Part shown: positions 39,262 through 52,600 of the stretch, piece by piece
Numbering within the stretch: the stretch's first letter is position 1
How the letters are laid out: each line of letters opens with the position of its first letter
Assembly: GCA_013399695.1 (NCBI GenBank)
Contig: VXAU01004947.1
Coordinates: forward strand, 310,001-374,000
Source: Formicarius rufipectus
Lineage: Eukaryota > Chordata > Aves > Passeriformes > Formicariidae
Direction: 5' to 3'
Length of the DNA stretch: 64,000 nucleotides
Program-made: the position numbers and the translations under genes
The notes under the pieces: model-generated
Told to the model about the DNA's origin: nothing
Seen by the model: only the letters and a program-made list of their open reading frames with translations
Database searches by the model: none

Positions 39262-39547
39262 ATAACAAGATCCAGTGGCTGGAAGCTGAAGCCAGACAAA
39301 TTAAAATGGGAAATAAGGCATAGATTTTTAAGAGTGGGATTAATTAACCAGTGGAACAAATCCTCAAGGGAGGCTGTGGATTCTTATCTCTGGACAGTTT
39401 CAAATCATGGCTGGATGCTTTTCTAGAAGATGTACTTTAGCCTAAGAAGCTATTAGGTTCAATACATGGGTAATTGTGTGAGATGTAATGGCCTGTGATA
39501 TACAGGAAATAGGAACAGATGCTTTAATGTTTCTTTCTGGCCTTAAA
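39262..39547 (+). mobile_element. Old CR1-type LINE 3' fragment
   Basis: The sequence follows the older CR1 tail pattern: 'ccagtggctggaagctgaag', 'ggaaataaggcatag', 'taattaaccagtggaac', 'atggctggatgcttttctag' and 'ttctttctggcctt' in order, sense strand. It is diverged and lacks the terminal repeats. Confidence 0.75.
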
Positions 39548-39730
39548 CCCAAGAAGCTATTCATCTAAATGGGAGTCTTGTGCCTATAGCTGAGAATTTG
39601 ATCCAAGGCTCTGACTGCAACATTTATAAACCTGTGAAAAATGAGTGTGTAAATGCACCAAAGAGAATAGAATCAAACATTGAATGGGGAGCTAAGGATG
39701 AAGAAACACACCCATAACATAATTTATTTC

Positions 39731-39803
39731 TGGTGGTTTTTTTGTTGTTTTTTGTTTGTTTTTTTTTTTTTTTAATGAATNTTTTTTTTTTTTTTTTTTT
39801 TTA
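39731..39803. repeat. Poly-T tract broken by a single N
   Basis: Two long T runs flank 'aatgaat' and one N at 39,781. The N marks an unresolved homopolymer join, so the length is unreliable. Confidence 0.85.
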
Positions 39804-42511
39804 AAGAATTATACTGGAATGCAATGAGCACCTATAGAAACCAGGACTGTAGCTGGGCAGTAATTTACACTGGAGACATTCAAATGAAACAGGAAGATTT
39901 GAGACTATGTTTGGAGACTGTCAGGTTTCTGCGATAAAATTGCATTAGTAATTAATAATCTCACAGGAAAAAAAAAAAAAAAAAAAAGAGAGAGAGATCA
40001 TCTGCTACCGTGTGTCTATTAACAGATAAATCCAAAGTGAAAGATATCCCCTCTGGGACTATTTGATGGATTATATTAAATTTAATGGTAATGGAAGGAA
40101 TACTGTAATTGGAAGATGCTGGAGGGAAAAGATATTGTGGGAGCAGGAGAAAGAGGTGCACTGCTGATACAGAAGGCACCATGGTACAAAAATGGGTTCA
40201 GTTCCTGCCAAACTGCACCAAAAGAGCAGAAGATGCTCCATTCCCTGTAGGCAAGGACCAGAAAACGTACAGGATGATTTCAGCTAATATGGAAGCCAAT
40301 CTGTGTTATCCCCAAGGGAGTTACATTTGGCAACTGCAGTGTGGAAAATAAATATTATAAATGCCAGAAATTTTTGAATCTTTGAGTACATTTCAGAGGA
40401 ATAAAATGACAAGTTCAATTAGGTTCCTCGAAGCAGAGGAGAGAAACTGATTAATCAGGCATGGAAGTTCCTAAGTAACCAAAACAACTGTGTGGGCTTT
40501 CTCCTCTTGACTCATGTTAAAGAGGGAGGGTGTATCTATTTGAAATTGGAATACATTTCCACATGCTCTATAAAGGAATATCCAAACACATCTAGATAGA
40601 AAATGGTCCCTGTTATTTAGGTCTCTCCAGAGTCTCTTGTATGTTGTGCAAAGATCTGGAATATGCACAGGAATTTTAGGGTGCTTTCTTTGAAGATAAA
40701 TTGTATTTTGGAAGAACATGTGGACTCAGTGCTATCATCTCAAAAGGGCAACTTCACAAGTGAACTTGCATTGAGCGAAAGATAACTACACCAAATGCCA
40801 ACCTAGATTAAAACCAGACAACGAAACATTTAGAATGTCTGAAGTCCAAAACTTCTTGGGAAAATAGCTGTGTCCGTCAGAAATGCACAATGTGGAGAGC
40901 CTGCAAATTGCCAGGAGAATAGCAAGAGTTCCCATCCTCGACCAGTGAAACATCCAATTATTATTGCATCTGAGCTGGCTCTTTCCCAGAGCATTGGATT
41001 CTGTCTCTACCAGCCTCAGAAAGCTGCCTTCTGCAGATGGGCTTTTCAGAAGTGTCGTACACTTCACCGCTCATGGGTAGAGACAAACAAAAGCCAACGC
41101 GTGTGACACACAGCTGAACCGTGCAAATGCCATGCAAGAGGAAGCATCCTGATCATAAACCTACAAGATTTCTGCAGAGAAACTCAGTTTTCCCACAGTG
41201 CTCCTTTTGCTCACTTTGGCTGAAGGCTGAGGGAGGAGGAAGAGGATCCCCACTAGTCTCAAAGCTCTCGTGTTCTGAAAAGGATTTAGGGGTCATTTTT
41301 TATGTAACTTCTAATAATGACTGATTGAATTTGATCATGATAGTGAGTAGGAGGGTGACCAAGGTAGGGCTGTACTCTGGTCATGAGCAGAAAGCCACTG
41401 ACATGGCTGCCATGCTCATCTTGTTTTGGGTTTTTCTCCATCACCAAGCATCCACCCTGCACCATGCTCCTCAATGCTCTGACACTTGGATGCCCCCACC
41501 CAGGGCTGGAACATGTGGGTGTGTGGCCTTCCAGCATCACAACACATTCGTGGGTGTTAGTGTCATGAGCAATGCAAGCAGTGTCACGTGTCTGTGTAGC
41601 GTTGCATCTCCTCGACAGCACCAGTTGCTCCAACCTGGAGATAGTTCGTTCATTTTTATGGAATATTCTGTTTATATGGACTTGCAGCTGCTTCCCACGG
41701 GAGAATGTCTTGGAGTAGGAAATGTTCCAAATATAATATGAGCGGCTACATACGTTCACTGCAGAGGAGTGAGAGCTAAGAGATGGAGCAGAAAACTCGG
41801 CACCAGATTCTTGGAGTGCTTAACCCTGACTCTGCCACTGGCTTGCTGCAACAACAGGGGTGAGCTATTTAGCTAATGCCTCTCCCCCCTTCCTCCATTG
41901 GTTATTATCATGATGAATTATTTAATGTGTGTACACAGCTTTGATGTTGTATGCATCATTTCATATGTACATAAGTGCTAAAGATTATTGGGTGGTTCTG
42001 TCATCACTAGATCACTAAACATGCTTTTCTGGGCTTAATTAGCTGTGTAAAAATGGTAGCACACAGCCACATTTGAAAATATGAGTCCTGATGTATAAAT
42101 AGTTGTGAGGCCATGGCAAAATGGATCTCAACAAGAGAAAGCCCATATGGATTTAACCTTGGCCAAAGCCTGCTAAAGTGCTTCTAATTGCCTCTGAGCT
42201 CCTAGGGAATCCAGAGAGGATTCCCAGCTCTGTTCTTTTCTGGTCTACCCAGTGTGAGCTTGAGCAGAACAGGATGATTATTTCATGAAAAAAAAAAAAA
42301 AAAAAAGAAAAAAAAAGTCAAACAAAGGTCTATGTGTGAGTCAAGCCACTCTGAAGCACATTTCACAGCTTAACTGTTCTCTCCACTGCTTTGCTTTAGG
42401 TGTGATATGTCACATCCAAATATGTGCTAGCCTCTAGCCTTTAGTTGCCCTGGAGAAATGCTTCACTTTCAGAGTCAATGTATTGACACTGATGAAACCC
42501 TTTATGCAAGT

Positions 42512-42600
42512 CACAGAATCATAGAATGGTTTAGTTTGGAAGGGACCTTAGACACCTAGTCCAACCCCCCTGCCATGAGCAGGCATATGTCAGCAAGGCA
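42512..42600 (-). mobile_element. CR1 LINE 3'-end fragment
   Basis: The reverse complement of a CR1 end is visible as 'cacagaatcatagaatgg', 'tttggaagggacctt' and 'ctagtccaacccccctg'. It is a relatively well-preserved short copy that decays after about 85 bases. Confidence 0.85.
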
Positions 42601-45600
42601 CAGGAAGCACTGATTTGCATTTGTGCAATTTATTGCTGTTGGTGGCCACTTAATCTCCACCAATGCAAATAGCAGCTTTGCTGTGTGCACTTGGGGACCG
42701 TGCTGACAAAGCCCCATCAGTGGCTGTCACCAATGGATATAATAAGGCAAAATCCCCAAACCAAACAAGACTTCAATTTCTCATTGAGTTTTGAGTTTCC
42801 TGCAATCTGATGTTGAAAGAGATTTCATCCCTTGCTTAAGGGGTAAGATCCTCTGTTGAGAAAAGGTAAATAAAGGTTCACAGTGCACAGGCTTTCTGCA
42901 AATAAACCCCTGAGAGCCTCACCAATGGGATCAGTGTGGTGTAACTGCAATAGCATCTCAGCCTCATCTGTGTTGCAGGACCTTGGGAAATGTAAGTTCA
43001 GCTTCTTCTGATGAACCTGTGTCATCAGAAGAATGTTTTCAGAGCACATTCTTCATATGTTAATGGTTTTCACATTATTAATCTGGATCTAATTATGCTC
43101 GGTTTGCTAGGAGCAGCAAATCACTTTCACATTTGTGTTTTCATTTAAAAAATTATTCTATACAAAGATTTCATTAAGATGTTAATTGCTACCACAACTA
43201 TATGCACATAAATAATAAACAAGAATATCTACCCATTATTAAAAAATAATTTCCATATATACCAAGTCAGTTACTTTAATTTGTTTTAGTTGTTAAGTAC
43301 AAGGCGGTGTACCTGGCTAGAACTAGCAAAAGATTCTGTGTTATGAAAACATGGTTTTATTTCCTTCTCTGCAAGAGTGCCACTTGCCAGACCACTCTAA
43401 TAGAATGTGATGTACTTTTAGCATCATTAAAAAGAATGTCTGTCTGTGGACTCTGTATTTTAACCCACCAAGGGTAACCTCCAAACCTTCAAAGAGGTCT
43501 AGATGGGGCAATCCCTCTGAATTTGGTAATATTTCTTTGCAGGGGATTCACTGTGAGATAGGAAGTAAACTCCCTGGCCCATGTGTGACCAGCCCTCAGA
43601 TAGCAAGGACAGCAAAGACACCGCTGTGGCCAAAATCCTGACAGATGTCCTTCCTCCACTGAGGTGGCAGCAGCTCACACAGGTGAGCTCAGTCACATCA
43701 CAGGAAAGCATCTGTGCTCTGCCTATCGGTCTCTAGATGTAATGACAAGATGTGGTTAATTTTTGGTCTCTAGAAGGAGAATTTCTTGCAGAGAATATCA
43801 GACACTGCGGTCAAAGATGCCTCATGTAAGGTCTGCTGACATGCCCTGTTGGGCAACAGTTGACTTTGGTGACACAAATTGAAGAATGAAAAGGAATATA
43901 CAAAAGATCTGGCCGTAATTCTCCTTTCTGTGCCTGTCATCTGGCACCAGAGGCTGACTAGGTGCACAGGAACAGAAAGCTTTCACTTGGGAGAAAAGTG
44001 GGAAAGAACAAGAGGCCTATAAATGCAGTGTGAAAACACACGCAGAATTATAAAAATCTCTTCTTCAAGAGGAGCCACAATAGAAACCTGAAAGCCTGAG
44101 CAATACAAACTAGGAAATAGAAACAGGAAATTAAGTTTTTAAGGCCATGGATGTTTAGATGGTGTTATCTTCAAGACAACAAACAGCAAGGTGCCAGGAA
44201 ATTCCAAATTAAATCCAACACTCTCCTTATTTCCTGATTTTCCCTTGTTAAGGGTAAAAAGCACAGTCACAATCAAATTAATATTACTTTTCCTGGGATG
44301 TAACTCTACTGGCATATTTTTTGTTGCTAGGTATATGTGGACTGAACTACTGTGAAATTAAAAAAAAAAAAAATTAATTGCCTTGACATGCTGAGAGGAG
44401 TAAGACAATAATTTCAGAGCTGTAGTTCACAAGAAATGTAACAAGCCCAACTGCTGGTCCCACAAGGTTTTTGGTAGATCCAAGATGAATGTCTCGTGAA
44501 TGGAGTTCATGGCTGATGACAGATTCTTTTGTTATTAGATGACATTTATTGATTAGTGTGAGCTATCTGACAAGTGTTTATCCTACCAGAATTTAAATCA
44601 TGTAGCTCATTGGTGTTGCTGCAACACAGCTGCTGTCTTCTGAAGTGCAATAATTCCCATGAGTTGACTATGAAATGCAGGAGGAAAACTTGACAAATTC
44701 AGCCCACACTCCTCTGCACCCACCAGCTCACCAGAGCCATTGGTTGCTTGAAGCTATTGGTGTGCCCTGCTGCAGGGAGAGATCACCCGAAATGCAAGGT
44801 GATGAGCTGACTGGCAGTAGGAACTCTGAGGTGAGGGGGTGACACCCATGAGCCCAGAGTGGTGCAAGAAAACCTTTGCCTTCCCCAGGCTCATCCTTAG
44901 CATGGGGTGAAGAGCCCAAGGAGGGAGGATGCCTGGTCTGTGGCTCTGGCCTGCAAAGCTCAGTGATAAGAGCAGCATATGGGGGACACCTGGGTGTGAG
45001 TTAATGCCAATGCAGCTTGTTCACCAGGCAGAAGAGATTTTAAAGGCACCTGTGTGGATTACTGATTCCCAGATCATCAGGCACTGGTTGGCACAGGCTT
45101 GGCACAGGCACTAAACATGCCCAGCTATAGCTGGCACTGATCCTACCATACTCCTCTCTCTCTCTGCAGCCAGAGTCCTCCCAACCACCAAAGCTCAGCA
45201 CAATCTTCCAGTTGCTCCCTTGACTCAAACATTATTAACAATAAGGTTTTGCCCCATGGATGCTGGGGGCTCAGCAGCCTCAAGCTCGAGGGCTTTTCTG
45301 AAGTGCTTCCACCTGCATTAATGCTGACCCCATACACGCCCCTTCTTTTGTATTTTGAGTGAAGTCCATCGCTGGCCTGAGGGCAAACAGTGGCCAGGAG
45401 GTGTTGCAGATCCCACAGGAGTAGCAGATGCTGCCTGGTTCCTGCTAGCTTGATCTGAGCCCTCCACCAGTGTCCATGCTGCCAGCATCCAGAGGCACAC
45501 AGGTCCCAAAACACAGCCCAGGAGCTCAGCTGTGGTTTTCAAAGCAGAGTTATGCTTTGATTATTACTTTGAGATTATTGTTACAGAGCAGTTTTAGTCA

Positions 45601-45940
45601 TCATGACCTGACTTTTTACTGCTGTCTATGAGAACTGACCCAAACTTCTGAGCTAATTCTGTACCTTTAGAAACTATTTTTTGACAATCATGGAATCTTC
45701 AGAACTGAGACTGAGAGATGGCAGGATTTTGTCCTTTCCCTATGCCAAATTTAAGTTAAAAACTGCCTCTGTTAAAAACAGAGTCAATAGCTTTGGAAAG
45801 GAACAAGGGAGGGAGGAAGCTCAGGAAGGAAGGAAAGGGTGAAGGGGTAAGAAATAAATACAAAGTAGCAGTGGAAAAGGAAAGTGGACAGAGAGAAAGG
45901 AAAAAGAGACAGACAAAGAAAGGAAAAGAGAAATAATGAG

Positions 45941-46037
45941 AGGAGGGAGGGAGGGAGGGAGGGAGGAAGGAAGGAAGGAAGGAAGGAAGGAAGGAAGGAA
46001 GGAAGGAAGGAAGGAAGGAAGGAAGGAAGGAAGGAAA
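45941..46037 (+). repeat. (GGGA)n(GGAA)n microsatellite
   Basis: A short GGGA array runs directly into about 18 GGAA units, followed by 'attactttg'. The preceding 160 bases are also purine-rich, suggesting decay of a longer array. It is likely length-variable. Confidence 0.95.
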
Positions 46038-47889
46038 TTACTTTGTAGACAGCAAGATTAGGGAATTATACTTGTATTTACAAGTGACACTTGAAAGGAA
46101 AGATTCTATACTGTGTTCTGATCCTTCAGTTTTCCTTCCTATTTAGTGTTTTTTCATTCACCTTGGAAAAGTCTAGCAACACAGCTTGCATTTCAAGCAA
46201 CACTGTGAATCAGTCTGCCAGAGACAGATAGGTACAGTTCTTTCTTTGCTAAGGTCTGACATGTCTCTTCTTGATGAACCAGTCTTGCCAAACATAAGCT
46301 GAAATTTTAAGACGGCATTGAAGGGTATGGTAAGTCCTTTCCAAGATTTGCAAGGAAGTTTTGTCACAAGGATTAAAGTTATAAATAAAACCCAGCAAAA
46401 TTGGTGGTATGGTGCTGCTTTAAGTGGTGCCTGAACACAGCCCTGTTGTGACATGCTTTGTGAAAACCATGGTCAGGAAAACCTATGAAAATGAGACACT
46501 AGTTTTGTCAATTTAATTTATTTTAAAATTTGGAACTCTCTGAGCTTTCTTTTGCCACTGTCCTCTCTCCATTTAAAAATATTTGAACAAAAAGAGAAGT
46601 TAAAACCTAGAAAGATGGGAAGCAGTAGTGGGGGTGGTAAACATAGTCCTGGACCATTACTCATTTTATCTGTCCTGAAAAGAGAGAGGGAGAAAGAGAG
46701 AGAAAGAGATGGAGGTCAAACTTTGTAGAAAAAGTTTGATTTTTCATTATTTAAAATGTTGAATATAATTTTCGCACTTTTTAGAAAAAAAATATAGTAT
46801 GAAGAACCTGTACTAACCTGAGGCAGAGGAGAGCTCCCCCAGGTGCATGCATTGTGAGATATTTCATATGAGTCAGGAGGTAAGGAAGTAAGAGAGGTGT
46901 CCAGCAGAGAGAAAAGACAGTGACAAAGCACCCCAAAGCACTTTTTTCCTGCAATTTAATGGACTGTCCTTTATAAACCAACCTCCTGTTCCACTGAATT
47001 GTGCAGCAACCAAAGACCCAGATCCGTTTTCTCAGCTGAAAGAAACAAAGTCATACGTTTCTCAGGAAAGTGCCTCAGCTCCCAGGCTAAGGCTTAACAT
47101 GCAGGATTTCTCTCAGCATTCCACATTCCATCCTCTCTACTCAAGTTGCACTAATGTATAGAAATGAGAGATTTCTACGTATGGCATGAAGGGAAGCAGG
47201 GACCTGCCCTCATGCTGTCTCACTGCTAAGAAGCTGCGAATGGCAAAACAGCAGTCTGTGCTCTTATTTTATCATTCAGCTGTTTAAGGTAAAATGCAGG
47301 CACAGGTAGCCCCTTCAAATGGCATAGTGCACAGGTTGTGTTCTTACTAGCACCTTTGTCCCTCAGGTTAACAAATCTTCAATTCTCTGAATAGTGACTG
47401 TGCTCCTACTGAAGACAAAACGAGTGGTGGACACAAAGATGGATGAAGCAGTGAGTGAGGTTGGGAGAAGCATATGAAACAATTAGGAATACATAAGGAC
47501 AACTCTTACCCCTGTGTCATTTATCAGGTTCAGATGAGAAGTTTGTTCCTGAACAAGGAATGTAGTTCATATCTACTGAATGAAAAATTGTGTCTAATAA
47601 AGATGTGACTCTGTAAAGGATTTAGTTTGGGGCATAGCAAGCAGCTGAATACAGACATCAGTGTCATAGGGCATATATGGTTCTTGGCTGAACAGATAAC
47701 ACTGAAAAATTAGAAGCTGTCAAGAAGAATAAAAAGAAAAAATACCCAAACATGACAGACAAACTTTTGAGAAAACCTTTAAGGAGCTTAGTCATAAAAG
47801 AAGACCAAAAAATGATTGATTGGTGTGTGATGGTGAATAAAAAGTTTTCCATAAAGAAAAAATACAAAGCACTAAAAAACTGCTGACTT

Positions 47890-48180
47890 TATCAGAAACA
47901 GAAGCCAGTGGCTGAAAGATGAAGGCAGGTGTTTTCATGTTTTGAACAAGGAGAAATTCTTAGCTGGCACAGAAGGCAATAAACCTCTGGAACAAATTTC
48001 CAATGGAAATTGTTCACTTCCAGTCTTTCAGTGACTCCAGAGCAAGGCTGAGTAGTTTTCTGGTGGGTATTGTTACACACAGACTTCAGCTGAGTTACCA
48101 GCCTCGGCGTAGCAATAGTAGATAGACAGAGAAGAGTGTCTTACTGGCACAAAATCAGACCAAATGATCTCAGTTTTTTT
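47890..48180 (+). mobile_element. Old CR1-type LINE 3' fragment
   Basis: Diverged sense CR1 tail, with 'gccagtggctgaaagatgaag', 'aaacctctggaacaa', 'agcaaggctgagtag' and 'cagaccaaatgatctcag' in the expected order. It is the same older family type as the copy near 39.3 kb. Confidence 0.65.
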
Positions 48181-48924
48181 AGATGTGTGCTCTGTGAACA
48201 CACAAACTTAAGGTCTTTAAAGCTTTCTTAAAGACTTATAAATGTCTTTCCCTCAGATTAGCAAGTGCAGCACATGTGCAGCCTGGGGAAAAAATCAGTG
48301 CTCTAACAATAAAAATAAGAGATTCAATTATACAAGACTTTTCCCCTATGCTATTCAAAGGGAATTGGCATTTTGACTTCCACTGCCTGAGAACCTGCTG
48401 TGAATAACACTTGGACCAGGAAGACGGATGACATTTTGAAAGAACTAGATCATTCACCTGATGAACTTTTTATGAGACAAGGAATTTACCTTTATCCATT
48501 TTTCTACAAAGATAGACCTCTGAAGTCTTTAAAAGTGAAAAACGTGTAAAATAACCTGACTACCTCCTCAGTCCTTTTGCAATGAAGTAAATACGTATAC
48601 CAGTCTGCCAGTTTATAAAGTTTGTCTCTCAGCATGCTGCCCTGTTAAATTCCTCAGTGGCCTCTCTTTCTCTTCAGTTGTTTGGATGAAGTCCTAACCC
48701 AGCTTCAGTCTATGGCCAATGTTAATGCAGGAAAATTAAGTCTTTCAGTTTCTTTTTTTACCTTTAAAATGCCTCCCTGCAAATCTGTTTGGTTTTCCCA
48801 GGTTCGCTTAACCAGCCATGCTTATCCTGTCAGCTGTTTGCTAGCAGCAGAGAGGAAGCTCAGAAAAACTGTTCCTGACTCAGGCTCATGACAGAAGAGT
48901 ATTCAAGTAGACACAGGTACTTCC

Positions 48925-49640
48925 AAAAAAATTCTCTGTTCAGACCCTTCTGTCTTGTCCCTTCAAAAGCTGTGTTTGCTGTAGTCTTACATCTCTCCTG
49001 CTTATTCTTTCAGTCTCTTCTTGTCAGTGACTTCCAGTTTCCATTCTTCAGTTTTCTTACCCCAGTTTCTATTTTCTTATTCATTCAGCCTTACTCTTCC
49101 CCTCTGGCTTTGTTCTTCATCACTCCAGTCCCTTGATTCTGTCCCAGAACCCGAGGTTGTTTCCCCCAGTTTCAATGCCTTCATCCTGCCTTTTTTTCTC
49201 TTCATCTGCACGTTTAGCATGCTTTTTTCTCTGCTTAATTGCTCTCTTTGCCTCCCAGGGTCTCACAATCCCAGTATCTTTCCCGATGTTATTCCCAGTT
49301 CCTTTCTGGCTTTCTGTCAAGCGCTTCTAGCCCTCAGTGAAGATCCTGCTCATGGGCATTTCTCTTTTTTCTGCTCCTTCTCCCCACTCCCATCAAGTTT
49401 CTAAGCATAGTCTCTTTCACTAATCTTAGGATGCAGTTTAATTTCTTTTTTCTTCTCATCTTTCCTTCCATTACCACTTCCTTAGTACTCCCAGCTCTGA
49501 TCCCTTCTGAGTTTCCCCTCTCACAACCTGCTCTCACCAGCCCCTCACAAAATACCAGCCTGTTTTAACCTTCTTGCTCTTTCCTACTTCTCTATCATCT
49601 CCAAGTCACAGTGTCATTCCTCTACTGCTCAGTCTTAGTC
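48925..49640 (+). other. Pyrimidine-rich, strand-asymmetric block
   Basis: About 700 bases are strongly enriched in C and T on the + strand, without a simple repeat unit. Open frames on both strands here reflect the composition (S/F/L-rich one way, K/R/E-rich the other) and are not supported as genes. Confidence 0.6.
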
Positions 49641-52600
49641 TTACCACATTAAGCAAGACCTGTTGATGGGAGAGTAGGCTGGGAGGGGGAGGAAACTGGA
49701 ATGGAAGCAGAAACTAGGAATGCAAGAGAAATGATCAGGATGAGACTAGCAACCTGTTTTTTCCACTGAGCGAGTCCACAGAAAAAAATTAAAACATTTG
49801 ACTGCACTTTCTGTATGCCCAGAAAGAAAGATAATAGCCTGAAGATCACATATTCATTATGGAAAATTTCTGCTGTAAATGCTAAAACTTGTCAGTTATA
49901 AGTACCACAAAATTTGGATTGTTGCAATCATGAAGGTATCTTAATTAACAATTTGTCATTTTTCTCGGTGTAATACAACACAATGTCGTCCCAAAATAGT
50001 AACTATTTAATCTGCATTACAACTTCAGACTATTATTTAATTCTAACGTTGTGATAAGGTGTGGTAACCTCAATAAGGATCAGTACATAGTGCTAGAAGA
50101 CTTTGCATGCACATATATTACAAAACCACCTCTTTGGGAAAGGGCTTACAGTTCAAAATGAAGATTTAATTGACTCAAGTCTTTCCATTTCACCCAACAA
50201 TTTTTTGATTATATAAGAACATGAGAATAGATTGCTAAAGACATATAGGTTAAGTAATTTTAACTAACCAATTATCCAAATATAGCCACGCTGGATTTGG
50301 GGTTTAATTGCTTCAGACATGCAAGCTTTTTCTCTAGCTAACTTTTCACAGCCCACAAGCACAATTTCCTGTTAAAGTAGCACTGTCCTGAAAACGCACC
50401 ATAATGAATTTTCCACTCTAAGCACTCTGACCCAGTTCTAAGTCAAAGGTTTTTCTATACAGCTAAGTAAAAAACTTGGTAAATCATAAGCAAGCAATAC
50501 TGGCCTACTATAACAAGATTCTCATAATGAAGTAGAAGCTGAATGCTCAGCTCCTGAAAAATCCATCTCCACATTTAACAGACAAACAACTGAAAAAGGT
50601 AGAGCTCTGTTTCCAAAACTCATACAAAATCCTGTACATTTGACTTTACAGTTAGCTGTAGCTTTCTGATTCATAAAAGCATAAATCAAACTCTTCATAT
50701 TTTCTCCCTCTAATAGAAATACAGTGCTGAAATTTTGACATCAGTCTTGGAGCACAGAACCGGTTTTCAACTACCAATTCCTTATTTTATTTTGTAACAG
50801 CAAAGAAAAACATGGGTACTTATTATTGTGTTAAGTGTGTTTGACTAAACGAAGTTCCAAAAAGAGAAAAAGAAAATCTCTGTAATTCAACATAAAAGTT
50901 TCATTTCCAAAAAGAGCCAGTAAAACTGTTAAAGAAAAAAAATTCCTATAATATATACTATTAGACCCTACATAAATCAAACTGCACATATATCCAGGCT
51001 TTAATAACTATATAAATGCATCCTTAATTTCCTGAGACAGATGGTAGATCATATACAGACAAGATATGCATTCCAAAATGATTTCTCTTTAATAGGGATA
51101 AGAATGGGAAATTGAAAGAATAATGGGTAAATGTTTAAAACATTATTAAACTTCAACAACCACCACAAGATTACGCTGCAATATTAGACAATGGAAAGCA
51201 AATTAAACCAAGAGATGACAAGGTCATTTTGGCCCTGATTCAGGCACTTAAACACACTTATGAGGACATCTTAGTTCAGGAAAGATTGTATGTACAAGCT
51301 TATATTTAATTGTGATGAGATTTTCACCTTCAGTCTGGACTCTGTATCTTGAGTCCAGCATCAGGAGTAGTGGGAAGAGATACTACATGTCCTCTGCATA
51401 GCTAAGGTAGGCAAAAAGGTCTCCTGGCAGATGATCTCAGCTTCATGGTCCTTCAAGGTGTGGTGTAGGAGGGCATCTGAATGGGGGAAAATAGATTTGC
51501 CCAATGAGCTTCCAAAGCACTGGGGAGGCTGCCTAATCTGCATTGGCCAAAAGCTTTTGTAGGCTTGAGATCGTAAAGATATTTTTGCATGATCTATTGT
51601 CCATTCTTGTGGTTATGCTGTGCTTCTCCCCTTAGAAATGCAGCAGATTCTCGCTTGAAGAGCTTAAATACCACTGGCACATGGAGTCTGGCACATGGCT
51701 AAGGTCTGAGAACAATATTTTTGTATCTTGGGGTGATCAGTAAAAATAATGTCTCCAGTGCAGTCAACAAGCAGAAGGAGATAGAAATACTGTACTTAAA
51801 TCTGTAGAAAAGGAGAAAGTCTTGTACACTTTCTTAATTAATCCAATACCAGAAAGTAACAATGAAACCATTGTTATGTTTCTCAGGCACAGCAGATAAA
51901 AGGAGTTACATCTAGTATAGTTATATCCCCTATATGGTGAATACTGCTTGTCAGATGTGTTAAAGCAGATTGTAACAGGTGCTTTATCTCTTTAAAAAGA
52001 CTTCAGTTAAAACACTTCTACCTGTCTTTTATCTGTCATGGCTATCCACCCTGTTACCAAACTAGAAAGTATATTACACGGATTATGGGATCACAAGTAA
52101 GGGAAGGTTGCTATGGTTTGTGCAAAGATATTAATTTTGTGCTTCCTGTGTGTTTCATACTATATCTAGTAGAAACAGGGATTCATTCTAGTTTATATGT
52201 GAGATGAAAGAATGATAATATTGTGGTTATTGATGGCTTCTTGGACAGAGTAATCTTAACTTCAGGAGTTTCTTCACTTATTGAAGTTTCTGCTTGCAGC
52301 TTCAACAGAATAGCCCATCTGTTGACCAGCAAGGCATTCTTTCTTATTTGGTGCTACAGTAGTTGCATCAAATTTACTAGAAGTTTTTTTTCCTATTTTG
52401 TAGGTAGCTTTTAGGAGTTATAAGGAAAAAACAACAACAACAACAAAAGCAGAAGATAACAGCATATTCAAAAATACAAGCCAAAATACAAAACTTCCTT
52501 GATCTACCCTAAGGTCCCTACAGTCACCAGTATGGACTAGTTCATCTGTTTCCAAATTTCATTTTTTGAACTATTCTGCTTATATATCTATGAGTTTTTG

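Noticed and set aside
41286..41759. 157-codon minus-strand frame and overlapping plus-strand frame
   Set aside because: No recognisable domain, no splice or promoter context, and both strands are open over the same bases. There is no evidence of a gene.
49021..49404. 127-codon open frame in the pyrimidine-rich block
   Set aside because: The Ser/Phe/Leu-rich composition follows from C/T bias. Overlapping frames on both strands are equally open, and no motif is present.
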